Assembly: GCA_963814875.1 (NCBI GenBank)
Contig: CAWFFJ010000022.1
Span: 62,001 to 126,000, forward strand
Reading direction: 5' to 3'
Source: CAVSIS01 sp963814875
Lineage (GTDB): Bacteria > Acidobacteriota > Thermoanaerobaculia > Thermoanaerobaculales > Sulfomarinibacteraceae
Length of the DNA stretch: 64,000 nucleotides
This document shows positions 26,708-35,802 of the stretch, piece by piece; within the stretch, counting starts at the first letter, position 1; each line of letters starts with the position of its first letter. The position numbers and the translations under genes were made by a program. The notes beneath the pieces are model-generated. The model saw only the letters and a program-made list of their open reading frames with translations, did not search any database and was not told where the DNA came from.

Positions 26708-28173
26708 TACTCGATGGCCCCCGACTCGCCCTCTACCGCGCTGAAGACCGCCGAGATGCCATCGACCCGAACCACGACCATCGTCACGTCGTCCGCCTGG
26801 TCGACCTCGCCCTTGTAGTCCCACACGTCGCGCAGGATCGCGTCGCGGATCGCGCGCGCATCGCATCCGTCAGCGGCCGCGCGCAGTAGGAGCTCGGCGA
26901 GGCGCGGGTAGCCGTACTCGCGGCCGGACGCGTTGACCGCCTCGACGAGGCCGTCGGAGTACAGCAGGAGCGTGTCGCCGGACTCGATGGGGGCGTTCTC
27001 GCTGGCGTAGGTGGCGGTCTCCATGGCGCCCAGCGGGAGCGCGCCGTGGCCCACCTCGACCACCTTGCCGTGCCGCTGCCGAACCAGCAGCGGCGGGGGA
27101 TGCCCGGCGGAGGCGACCGTGACCTCGCCGCGGGCACGGTCGAGCACGGCGACCCCGAGGGTCATGAGCATGCGCGGGGTGGAGGTACGCTTCAGCATCC
27201 TGTTGAGCCGGTTGAGGACCTCCGCCGGACGTTCCAGCTCGTCGGACAGCAGATTGAGGCTCGAGCGCACGCCGGACAGCACCAGGCCCGACGCCACCCC
27301 GTGGCCGGTGACGTCACCGATGACGATCGCGAGACGGCCGTCGCCGAGCGAGAAGTAGTCGTAGTAGTCGCCGCCGACCTCGGTCGCGGGCAGCGACAGG
27401 GCCGCCATGTCGAGACCGCCGACCCGCGGCGCCTCGCGCGGCAGCATGCTGAGCTGGATCTCGCGGGCGTACTCGAGCTCCTGCTTCATCCGCAGCCGTT
27501 CGCGCTGGCGCCCGGTCTCCCGTCGCCAGTGGACCAGGAACCGGGTCTCCTGGCGGCGGGTCTGGCGCCACGCCAGCAGGCACACCACGGCGAACCAGGT
27601 CCCGTAGCCGACCAGCTGCCCGACCGGCACGCCCTGCTTGGTCAACACGACCTCCACCGTGAGGCGCAGCACGAGCACCGCGAGCAGCGAGCCGAACAGG
27701 GCCAGGATCTCGCCTTCGGCGAGGCGGAACCGAGCCGCCAGGATCGGAAACAGGAGAAACCACACCGCGACCCCTCCGGAGGAGTCGAAGTGGAAGAGCT
27801 GGAAGATGAAGAAGTGCCCGATCAGGACCGAGGCCACGACCTGGCGGACGTTGGCCGTGAAGAAGGGCGATCGCCGCACCCGCAGGAGCAGCAGGTCGAT
27901 CAGCCCGAAGGCGAGGGCGACCACCGCGCGGAGTGGCCGTCCTTCGGCGAAGCCCTCGATCGCGTAGCCGACGGCAACGGCCACCAGACCCCACAGCATC
28001 AGCTTCAGCCGTCGGGTGTTGATGTCGTCGAAGAAGCGCCGCACCGCCGCGCGCTCACCGAGCATGAGGATCCCGTCCGGGAGCTCCCGCTCGCCGAGAG
28101 TCTCGAAAAAGCTCTCCTCCACCGCCTTCGAGCCGGCGGCTCCGTCGGCGAAACGTCGCAGTGAATCGCTCAC
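26707..28173 (-). CDS. Membrane PP2C-type (SpoIIE/RsbU) serine phosphatase
   Basis: 488 residues. N-terminal cytoplasmic segment, about five to six membrane helices (residues ~60-200), a short coiled linker ('RQRERLRMKQELEYAREIQ') and a C-terminal SpoIIE phosphatase domain: 'IQLSMLPREAP', 'LPATEVGGDYYDYFSLGDG' and 'IGDVTGHGVASGLVLSG' (metal-binding D, G), 'SAGHPPPLL', 'LLYSDGLVEAVN' and final 'DDVTMVVVRV'. Proteins of this kind usually dephosphorylate anti-anti-sigma factors, but no anti-sigma pair is nearby. GTG 28173 preceded by GAGGA is preferred to the GTG at 28227. Translation is coupled to the SSS transporter downstream. Confidence 0.85.
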   Translation of the reverse strand: MSDSLRRFADGAAGSKAVEESFFETLGERELPDGILMLGERAAVRRFFDDINTRRLKLMLWGLVAVAVGYAIEGFAEGRPLRAVVALAFGLIDLLLLRVRRSPFFTANVRQVVASVLIGHFFIFQLFHFDSSGGVAVWFLLFPILAARFRLAEGEILALFGSLLAVLVLRLTVEVVLTKQGVPVGQLVGYGTWFAVVCLLAWRQTRRQETRFLVHWRRETGRQRERLRMKQELEYAREIQLSMLPREAPRVGGLDMAALSLPATEVGGDYYDYFSLGDGRLAIVIGDVTGHGVASGLVLSGVRSSLNLLSDELERPAEVLNRLNRMLKRTSTPRMLMTLGVAVLDRARGEVTVASAGHPPPLLVRQRHGKVVEVGHGALPLGAMETATYASENAPIESGDTLLLYSDGLVEAVNASGREYGYPRLAELLLRAAADGCDARAIRDAILRDVWDYKGEVDQADDVTMVVVRVDGISAVFSAVEGESGAIE

Positions 28174-28237
28174 CCGTTCCTCATCCGTCGCCCATGATAA
28201 ACGGCGCAGCCGCCCCCCGGTTCGCACCGAGGTGACA

Positions 28238-28261
28238 ACGGCCCCGCCAAGGCGGGGCCGT
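28238..28261 (-). terminator. Hairpin terminator after the cpgs-like gene
   Basis: Inverted arms ACGGCCCCGCC (28238-28248) and GGCGGGGCCGT (28251-28261) form an 11-bp perfect stem with a 2-base loop, about 20 bp past the stop of the 28283-29605 gene. On the minus strand it is followed by TTGTC, only a weak T-tract. Confidence 0.65.
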
Positions 28262-28282
28262 GAGGGATCGAGAGCTCAAGCG

Positions 28283-29605
28283 TCAGGCGCGTTCGAGGGT
28301 GGCCCGGACCATCGCCTCGATCACACCGGGCTCGACCTCCTCGAGCTCGTAGGTGACGTTGGCGATCGGCTTGTTGGCCTTCAGGATGCGGCTGAGCTGG
28401 ATCGGCGTCCCCTCGACCACCACGTCCGCCGGGGTGGCGTTGATGGTGGCCTCGAGCTCACGGACCTGATCGTCGCCATAGCCCATCGCCGGCAGGATTG
28501 CCGCCGCGTTCGGGTACTTGGCATAGGTGTCCTTGATGGTCCCGACCGCGTATGGCCTGGGGTCGACGATCTCGGCCGCGCCAGCCTGCCGCGCAGCGAA
28601 CCAGCCCGCACCATAGGTCATCCCGCCGTGGGTCAGGGTCGGACCGTCCTCCACCACCAGCGCGCGCTTGCCGGTGACTAGCTCGGGCTGCTCCAGGGTG
28701 ATGACCGATCGGCATTTGATCGTACGGGCCTTGGGGTTGGCGGTCCGGCAGTTGTCGAGGACCAGTTCGACCTTGACCGGGTCGGCGGTGTCGACCTTGT
28801 TGACGATCAGCAGGTGGGCCATGCGGAGGTTGGTCTCACCCGGGTAGTAGCTGAGCTCGTGGCCGGCCCGGTGCGGGTCGACCAGGGTGATGTGGAGGTC
28901 CGGCACATAGAACGGGGTGTCGTTGTTGCCGCCGTCCCACAGGATCACGTCGGCTTCCTTCTCGGCCTCGCGCAGAATGCGCTCGTAGTCGACGCCGGCA
29001 TAGACCACGAAACCGTTGTCGATGTGCGGCTCGTACTCCTCGCGCTCCTCGATGGTGCACTGGTGCCGGTCGAGGTCCTCGTAGGTCTCGAAGCGCTGGC
29101 ATGCCTGCTTGACGAGGTCGCCGTAAGGCATCGGGTGCCGGATCGCGACGACCTTTCTGCCCATCGCCTTGAGCATGCGCGAGACGTAGCGTGTGGTCTG
29201 CGACTTGCCCACACCGGTGCGCACCGCCGTGATCGCGATGACCGGCTTGGAAGAGGCGACCATGGTCCTGGTCGCCGAGCACAGCCCGAAGCTCGCCCCC
29301 CAGGCGATCACCTGGCTGGCCTTGTTCATGACGTAGGTGTGGGACACGTCGGAGTAGCAGAACCAGACCTCGTCCACGTCCTGCTCGCGGACGATCTTCT
29401 CGAGGTCCTCCTCGGGGTAGATCGGAATCCCCTCCGGGTACAGCGAGCCGGCGAGTTCGGTCGGGTAGGTCCGCCCCTCGATGTCCGGGATCTGGGTCGC
29501 GGTGAAAGCGACCACCTCGATGTCCTCGTTGTCCCGGCAGAGGCAGTTGAAGTTGTGGAAGTCGCGTCCGGCCGCGCCCATGATGACGACCTTCCTGCGG
29601 ACCAT
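28283..29605 (-). CDS. Cyclic 2,3-diphosphoglycerate synthetase-like P-loop GTPase (COG2403 type)
   Basis: 440 residues. It begins 'MVRRKVVIMGAAGRDFHNFN' (a Rossmann-like Gly turn), has a P-loop 'ITAVRTGVGKSQTTRY' (Walker A) in the middle, 'ILWDGGNNDTPF' (Walker B-like) and 'LLIVNKVDTAD' (NKxD, guanine-type specificity). This order matches the cyclic 2,3-diphosphoglycerate synthetase / predicted GTPase COG2403 family; the characterised enzyme makes a thermoprotectant in methanogenic archaea, while most bacterial relatives are uncharacterised. I therefore call the family, not the reaction. ATG 29605 follows AAGGGGGG; the frame runs upstream without support. Confidence 0.8.
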   Translation of the reverse strand: MVRRKVVIMGAAGRDFHNFNCLCRDNEDIEVVAFTATQIPDIEGRTYPTELAGSLYPEGIPIYPEEDLEKIVREQDVDEVWFCYSDVSHTYVMNKASQVIAWGASFGLCSATRTMVASSKPVIAITAVRTGVGKSQTTRYVSRMLKAMGRKVVAIRHPMPYGDLVKQACQRFETYEDLDRHQCTIEEREEYEPHIDNGFVVYAGVDYERILREAEKEADVILWDGGNNDTPFYVPDLHITLVDPHRAGHELSYYPGETNLRMAHLLIVNKVDTADPVKVELVLDNCRTANPKARTIKCRSVITLEQPELVTGKRALVVEDGPTLTHGGMTYGAGWFAARQAGAAEIVDPRPYAVGTIKDTYAKYPNAAAILPAMGYGDDQVRELEATINATPADVVVEGTPIQLSRILKANKPIANVTYELEEVEPGVIEAMVRATLERA

Positions 29606-30091
29606 GGTTTCCCCCCTTGGCATGCCGCCACGCGAACGGCGGCGGCGGGCCGCCGGGTGAAAAGCTGAACCGGCGACGCTCGCCATCCTAGCATTTCAGC
29701 GTTCGCCCGGAGGCGAAAGCCGAAACGCTCGGAGTGCTTCGCCCTCGCAGCGGGTCAGTTCAGGAACCAAGACCTGGCCTTCAGTCCTGCCTGAAGCCGA
29801 CAGCATGCGAGACGACAGCGCTGAGGAATCCGGACCTCTGCCCCGGCGCCCTCTGAACGTGAAACAAAGGCTCGCCAGCCTCCTCGCCCTGAAACCCGAC
29901 GCGGCGGAAGCCGGTAGACCGCGGCTGGCTTCGTCGCGAGGGCCGCGCAGGATGTCGAGATGCCGCGACGACGAGGGATCGACCGACGAAGGCGTAGCCA
30001 AGCTACGTTGAGGAGGTCGACCCGAAGGCGGCGGGGCAGGTCGGCGTCCTGCGCGGTCCGCAGCAGAATCCGATCGCGGTTTGTCGGCCCC
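29606..30091. other. Intergenic region with a repeat-type palindrome
   Basis: About 490 bp between the cpgs-like gene and guaA, both leftward. ORFs here show no family resemblance and are probably spurious. CGTAGCCAAGCTACG at 29993-30007, followed by TTGAGGAGG, matches the design of the palindrome at 23138 and suggests a REP-like dispersed repeat. The cpgs-like promoter should be near 29620-29700. Confidence 0.5.
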
Positions 30092-31624
30092 TCACTCCCA
30101 CTCGATGGTGCCGGGGGGCTTCGAGGTCACGTCGTAGACCACGCGGTTGATACCCTTGACCTCGTTGACGACCCGACGGGCGATCGTATCCAGGACCTCG
30201 GGTGGAAAGCGGAACCAGTCGGCGGTCATGAAGTCGGTGGTGGTCACCGCGCGCACCGCGAGCACCTCCTCGTAGGTCCGCTGGTCGCCCATCACCCCAA
30301 CCGAGCGGACCGGAAGCAGCACGCTGAGCGCCTGGGAGATCTGGTCGTAAAGGCCGGCGCGGCGGATCTCCTCGATCACGATGGCGTCCGCTGCCTGCAG
30401 AGTCGCGACCCGATCGGGCGAGACCGCGCCGAGGATCCGCACCGCCAGACCCGGCCCCGGGAACGGGTGGCGCCAGACGAAGTCGCGGCCGAGCCCGAGC
30501 TCCTCGCCGAGCCGCCGCACCTCGTCCTTGAACAGGTCGCGCAGCGGCTCCACGAGCTCGAGGCCGAGCCGCTCGGGCAGCCCACCGACGTTGTGGTGGG
30601 TCTTGATCACGGCGGCGGTGCCGCGCACGCCAGATGACTCGATCACGTCCGGGTAGAGGGTCCCCTGAGCAAGAAAGCGGGCGTCCGGAAAACGCCGCGC
30701 CTCGGCCTCGAAGACCTCGGCGAACTCGCGCCCGATGATCTTGCGCTTCGCCTCGGGGTCGGCGACGCCCGCGAGAGAGCTGAAAAAGCGCTCGGAGGCG
30801 TCGACCAGGTCCAGGGTCAGTCCGTAGGTCGAGAAGCGCTCGCTGACCTCCCGCCCTTCGTCCCGGCGCAGCAGCCCGGTGTCGACGAAGATCGGGACCA
30901 GCCGCTCGCCCACCGCCTCACGCAGCAGCACGGCGGTGACGGTCGAGTCGACGCCTCCGGAGACCCCGCAGATCACACGTTGGTCGCCGATCTGCTCGCG
31001 CAGGCTCGCCACAGCCTCGCGATGGATCGCTGACGGCTGCCAGTCGCGCGCGGCGCCGATCAGCTCGACGAAGTGCTCGAGCATCGTCGCCCCGTGGGGC
31101 GTGTGCCGGACCTCGGGATGGAACTGGAGCCCGACAAAGCGCCGGACCGGGTCGGCCATCGCCCCGACCGCGGTCGAGGCGGTTCGCGCGAGAACGAGGA
31201 AACCCGGCGGAACCTGCTCGACCTGGTCGCCGTGGCTCATCCACACCGGCTGTCTGCGCGGTGTCCCGGTCAGGAGAATCGAATCGTCGACCACCTCGAG
31301 CTCGGCGAGCCCGTACTCGCGCCGGTCCGAGCCGCGTACCCGCCCGCCGAGGTGCTGGGCCATGAGTTGGAGTCCGTAGCAGATCCCCAGCACCGGCACG
31401 CCGAGTCGGAAAACCTCGGGGTCGGGCTGCAGCGCGCCGTCCTCGAACACGCTGGCGGGCCCGCCGGAGAGCACCACCGCCACCGGGTCGATGTCGCGGA
31501 TCTCGGACGACGACAGGTCGCCGCGCTCGATCGTGGTCCGGATGCCCAGCTCCCGGAGGCGCCGAGCGATGAGCTGAGTGTACTGGGAGCCGTAGTCGAG
31601 GATCAGAATCGTCTCGTGCTGCAT
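30092..31624 (-). CDS. guaA: GMP synthase (glutamine-hydrolysing)
   Basis: Converts XMP to GMP using glutamine and ATP. 510 residues: class I glutamine amidotransferase domain (about 1-190) with 'ILDYGSQYTQLIARR', nucleophile Cys in 'LGICYGLQLMAQ' and 'GLQFHPEVRHT'; ATP-PPase domain with the P-loop 'GVSGGVDSTVTAVLL'; C-terminal dimerisation domain ending 'GTIEWE'. All catalytic residues are present and the length is normal. It stands alone, transcribed away from the nuo operon; no guaB is visible. Confidence 0.97.
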   Translation of the reverse strand: MQHETILILDYGSQYTQLIARRLRELGIRTTIERGDLSSSEIRDIDPVAVVLSGGPASVFEDGALQPDPEVFRLGVPVLGICYGLQLMAQHLGGRVRGSDRREYGLAELEVVDDSILLTGTPRRQPVWMSHGDQVEQVPPGFLVLARTASTAVGAMADPVRRFVGLQFHPEVRHTPHGATMLEHFVELIGAARDWQPSAIHREAVASLREQIGDQRVICGVSGGVDSTVTAVLLREAVGERLVPIFVDTGLLRRDEGREVSERFSTYGLTLDLVDASERFFSSLAGVADPEAKRKIIGREFAEVFEAEARRFPDARFLAQGTLYPDVIESSGVRGTAAVIKTHHNVGGLPERLGLELVEPLRDLFKDEVRRLGEELGLGRDFVWRHPFPGPGLAVRILGAVSPDRVATLQAADAIVIEEIRRAGLYDQISQALSVLLPVRSVGVMGDQRTYEEVLAVRAVTTTDFMTADWFRFPPEVLDTIARRVVNEVKGINRVVYDVTSKPPGTIEWE

Positions 31625-31653
31625 ACCGGGATCTTACATTCACCGGCCGGACT

Positions 31654-31773
31654 GAACCACAGAGTCACAGAGGCACACATGTTTCCAGGGCGGCGTCGGC
31701 GCGTCCGTTTGACGCGCCGACGCCGCCCTGGAAACACCCCCTGTGCTCCTCCGTGTCTCTGTGTCTCTGTGGT
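31654..31773. repeat. ACCACAGAG palindromic element with a perfect 25-bp hairpin core (copy A)
   Basis: The outer ends GAACCACAGAGTCACAGAGG (31654 onward) and GTGTCTCTGTGTCTCTGTGG (to 31772) are inverted repeats of simple CACAGAG units. The core at 31681-31735 has two 25-base arms that match perfectly around a 5-base loop (cgttt). The element at 49504 has the same outer ends but an unrelated core hairpin. It lies between guaA and the nuo promoter and holds no ORF. Possibly a mobile or recombination-made repeat; it may also terminate guaA-antisense or read-through transcripts. Confidence 0.75.
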
Positions 31774-31866
31774 CTTCCGCCAGGTCGCCATGTGCACGCG
31801 GTGCCGGGAATGCGGTATCCTCCCCGGGCTGCTGATGCAGCGGGGAGCATGGGATTTCGGGGGACG

Positions 31867-31895
31867 TTGACGCCCCCGTGGGGCGTCGCTAGGAT
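31867..31895 (+). promoter_or_regulatory. Sigma70-type promoter of the nuo operon
   Basis: TTGACG (31867-31872) and TAGGAT (31890-31895) are separated by exactly 17 bp, close to the TTGACA/TATAAT consensus. The start of transcription would fall near 31902, about 30 bp before the nuoA ATG. Confidence 0.6.
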
Positions 31896-31900
31896 GCCGT

Positions 31901-31918
31901 TTGTGAAAATGGCCACAT
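31901..31918 (+). promoter_or_regulatory. Candidate Rex operator upstream of nuoA
   Basis: TTGTGAA-AATG-GCCACAT. The left half is identical to the Rex consensus half-site TTGTGAA; the right half keeps CACA of TTCACAA (4 of 7). It overlaps the expected transcription start, a position suited to repression, and rex is the last gene of this gene cluster. Found by eye; not tested. Confidence 0.5.
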
Positions 31919-31931
31919 GGGGGGGAGAGGT

Positions 31932-32348
31932 ATGGCCTCGCAGTTCCTACCGGTCCTGATCACCTTCGCAGTCGCGGTCGTGATCGCGGCCGCCATGCTC
32001 GGCCTCGCCGTCCTCGTCGGCCAGAGGCAACGCGACCACGCGACGATGAAGGGCGAGGCCTACGAGAGCGGCGTCCCTCTTCTCGACCGCGCTCAGAAGC
32101 GGATCTCGGTCAAGTTCTACCTCGTCGCGTTGATCTTCGTGGTGCTCGACGTCGAGGTCGCATTCCTCTACCCCTGGGCCGTGACCTATCGCGAGCAGCT
32201 CGCCGGCAACGCCTGGGTCCTGCTGCTCGACATGCTGGCATTCATCCTGCTCCTCGCCCTCGTCTACCTCTGGCTGTGGAAGAAGGGCGTGTTCGACTGG
32301 TCGCGGCGCGGCGCCGCCCCGACCCTCGGCCGCGACGGAGGCGCGTGA
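31932..32348 (+). CDS. nuoA: NADH-quinone oxidoreductase subunit A
   Basis: Membrane subunit of complex I (ND3 homologue), 138 residues, three membrane helices. The family loop is present: 'GEAYESGVPLLDRAQKRISVKFYLVAL' region, with the acidic 'VVLDVEVAFLYPWAV' in helix 2. The normally conserved Cys of the loop ('YECG') is Ser here ('YESG'). ATG 31932, preceded by GGGGGAGAGG, is taken over the ATG at 31917, which lies in the ribosome-binding site. The stop overlaps the nuoE ATG (TGATG). Confidence 0.92.
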   Translation: MASQFLPVLITFAVAVVIAAAMLGLAVLVGQRQRDHATMKGEAYESGVPLLDRAQKRISVKFYLVALIFVVLDVEVAFLYPWAVTYREQLAGNAWVLLLDMLAFILLLALVYLWLWKKGVFDWSRRGAAPTLGRDGGA

Positions 32349-32872
32349 TGGCGCTCCCGACCACTCAACCCCTCACGGTCGCGCGACCCGAGAAAATGAA
32401 GCGCGTCACCTTCGACGAGGCGCAAGAGGAGGAGATCCGCGAGATCCTCGGTCGCTACCCGAACCAGCAGGCGGCGCTGCTGCCCGTCCTCTGGGTGGCC
32501 CAGAGGCGCTGGGGCTGGATTTCGCCGGGCATCGTCCAGGCGATTGCCGACCGTCTCGAGCTGTCGCCTGCCTTCGTCGAAGGCGTGGTGACCTTCTACA
32601 CCATGTATCAGCGCCGGCCGCCCGGACGGTACCTGCTCCAGGTCTGCACCACCCTGTCCTGTCAGCTGTGCGGCACCAGCGGCCTGGTCAACCACCTCAA
32701 GAGCAAGCTCGGGATCGGGTTCGGCGAGACCACGCCGGACGGGCGCTTCACCCTGGTCAGCGTCGAGTGCCTCGGCGCCTGCGGTGAGGCGCCGGTCATC
32801 CAGATCAACGACGACTACTACACCGACCTCTCCGTCGAGGCCCTCGATGAGCTCCTCGACGGCCTGACGTAG
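32348..32872 (+). CDS. nuoE: NADH-quinone oxidoreductase subunit E
   Basis: The 24-kDa thioredoxin-like [2Fe-2S] subunit of the NADH-oxidising arm, 174 residues. Cluster ligands are the cysteines of 'CTTLSCQLCG' and 'VECLGACGEAPV'. The N-terminal helical part has 'QQAALLPVLWVAQRRWGW' and 'VEGVVTFYTMY'. It follows nuoA directly (1-bp overlap TGATG); nuoB, C and D, which usually come between, are absent. Confidence 0.95.
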   Translation: MALPTTQPLTVARPEKMKRVTFDEAQEEEIREILGRYPNQQAALLPVLWVAQRRWGWISPGIVQAIADRLELSPAFVEGVVTFYTMYQRRPPGRYLLQVCTTLSCQLCGTSGLVNHLKSKLGIGFGETTPDGRFTLVSVECLGACGEAPVIQINDDYYTDLSVEALDELLDGLT

Positions 32873-32887
32873 GCCGGCGGGGGACCG

Positions 32888-34201
<1,314 letters not shown>

Positions 34202-34212
34202 GAGCGGCGCCG

Positions 34213-35802
34213 ATGGTGACGGTGACGATCGACGGCAACCAGGTCCAGGTCGCTGAGGGGACCAACCTCGTCGAGGCCGCCGGCAAGGTCGGCATCGAGG
34301 TCCCGACCTACTGCTACCACCCCGGGCTCTCCGTGGTCGGCCAGTGCCGCATCTGCTTCGTCGAGGTCGAGGGTCTGCCGCGGCTGGTCACGGCCTGCTC
34401 GACCCAGGTGCGGGACGGCATGGTCGTGCTCACCGCCAGCGACCGCGTCAAAGAGGCGCGCGCGGCGGTCATGGAGTTCCTGCTCGAGAACCACCCGCTC
34501 GACTGCCCGGTGTGCGACCAGGCCGGCGAGTGCTACCTCCAGGACTACTCGGTGGAGCACGGGCTCGACACCACCCACATGGTCGACGAACGGCGCACCT
34601 ATCCAGGCTTCGAGCGCCGCCTGATCGGCCCGCACGTGGTCCAGAACCAGAACCGCTGCATCCACTGCACCCGCTGCATCCGCTTCACCGAGGAGATCGC
34701 GGAGACCGCCGACCTGACCATGAAGTCGCGCGGCAACCACTCCTACATCGACACCTACGACGGCACGCCGCTGGTCAACCCGTGGTCGGCGTGCGCCGCC
34801 GACGTGTGCCCGGTGGGCGCGCTGACGACCAAGGAGTTCCGGTTCCGCGCCCGGGTGTGGCACCTCGAGGACACCGACTCCATCTGCCCGGGGTGCTCGA
34901 TCGGCTGCAACATTCGGATCGGCCACTACAAGGGCGTGGTGCACCGCTTCGTACCGCGCGCCAACACCGAGGTCAACGGCTGGTGGATGTGTGACCACGG
35001 ACGCTTCCTCGCCGAGAGCTTGAATGCGCGCGAGGTCGAGCAGCCCGCGGTGCTCCGCGACGGTAGACATGAGCCGGTCCCTTGGCAGCACGCGATCGCC
35101 GAGTTCGCGACCCTTCTCCAGGGACACCGCGACGCACGCGTCGTGGCGTCGGCAAACCTCTCGAACGAGGCGCTCTACTTGGCCAAGAAGGTGTTTATTG
35201 ACCAGCTCGGTCTCGAGGTCCTGGTGCCGGTCGACGCCGGCAACCAGCGCACGGTCAAGAACGGCCGTCGCGAGTGGGTCTCGAGCGTTGACGCCCACCC
35301 GAACTCGAGCGGCGCGCGCCTCATGGGTCTGCGCCTCGGCGACGCCGCCGCCCTCGAGTCCTTCGTGAAGAGCTCGACCGGTCCGGTCGTCGTCCTCGAC
35401 GCCCACGCGCACCCGTGGCTCGAGGGCGGGGCCGCGGCCAAGGCATTGGCTCGCCAGCAGATCGTCGTTCTCGCTCGCACCCACACGGCACTGACGAAGC
35501 AGGCGGCGCTGCTCCTTCCGGCGGCGTCATGGATCGAAACCGAGGGCACCTACACCTCGTCGACCGGACGGGTCCAGCTCGCCGAGCGCGGTCTCTACCC
35601 CCGCGCCGGTGCGAAGGCGCCGCGGGAGGTCATTGCGCTGCTCGGCACCACCCTCGGCGCCGGCACCGACCCTGCCGCCACGCCGCGCGCGCTGTTCGAG
35701 ACCATGGCGGCCGAGGTTCCTGCGTTCGCCGGCATGACCTTCCGCCGGCTCTCCGTCGAGCCGGGCATCCCCGTCCTTGAGGAGGTCCCGAATGTGGGTT
35801 GA
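34213..35802 (+). CDS. nuoG: NADH-quinone oxidoreductase subunit G (short form)
   Basis: 529 residues. N-terminal [2Fe-2S] ferredoxin domain ('YCYHPGLSVVGQCRICFVEV'), the HxxxCxxCx5C motif of cluster N5 ('HPLDCPVCDQAGEC'), the two [4Fe-4S] motifs ('CIHCTRCIRF', 'CAADVCPVGAL'), and an N7-type motif 'CPGCSIGC' with the fourth Cys in 'NGWWMCDHGRF'. The molybdopterin-like C-terminal domain is shortened compared with ~900-residue enterobacterial NuoG but of normal length for many bacteria. Its last 11 bp overlap nuoH. Confidence 0.95.
   Translation: MVTVTIDGNQVQVAEGTNLVEAAGKVGIEVPTYCYHPGLSVVGQCRICFVEVEGLPRLVTACSTQVRDGMVVLTASDRVKEARAAVMEFLLENHPLDCPVCDQAGECYLQDYSVEHGLDTTHMVDERRTYPGFERRLIGPHVVQNQNRCIHCTRCIRFTEEIAETADLTMKSRGNHSYIDTYDGTPLVNPWSACAADVCPVGALTTKEFRFRARVWHLEDTDSICPGCSIGCNIRIGHYKGVVHRFVPRANTEVNGWWMCDHGRFLAESLNAREVEQPAVLRDGRHEPVPWQHAIAEFATLLQGHRDARVVASANLSNEALYLAKKVFIDQLGLEVLVPVDAGNQRTVKNGRREWVSSVDAHPNSSGARLMGLRLGDAAALESFVKSSTGPVVVLDAHAHPWLEGGAAAKALARQQIVVLARTHTALTKQAALLLPAASWIETEGTYTSSTGRVQLAERGLYPRAGAKAPREVIALLGTTLGAGTDPAATPRALFETMAAEVPAFAGMTFRRLSVEPGIPVLEEVPNVG

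Noticed and set aside
29696..30011. Short ORFs in the 29.7-30.0 kb gap
   Set aside because: They overlap a repeat-type palindrome and show no family resemblance or ribosome-binding site.
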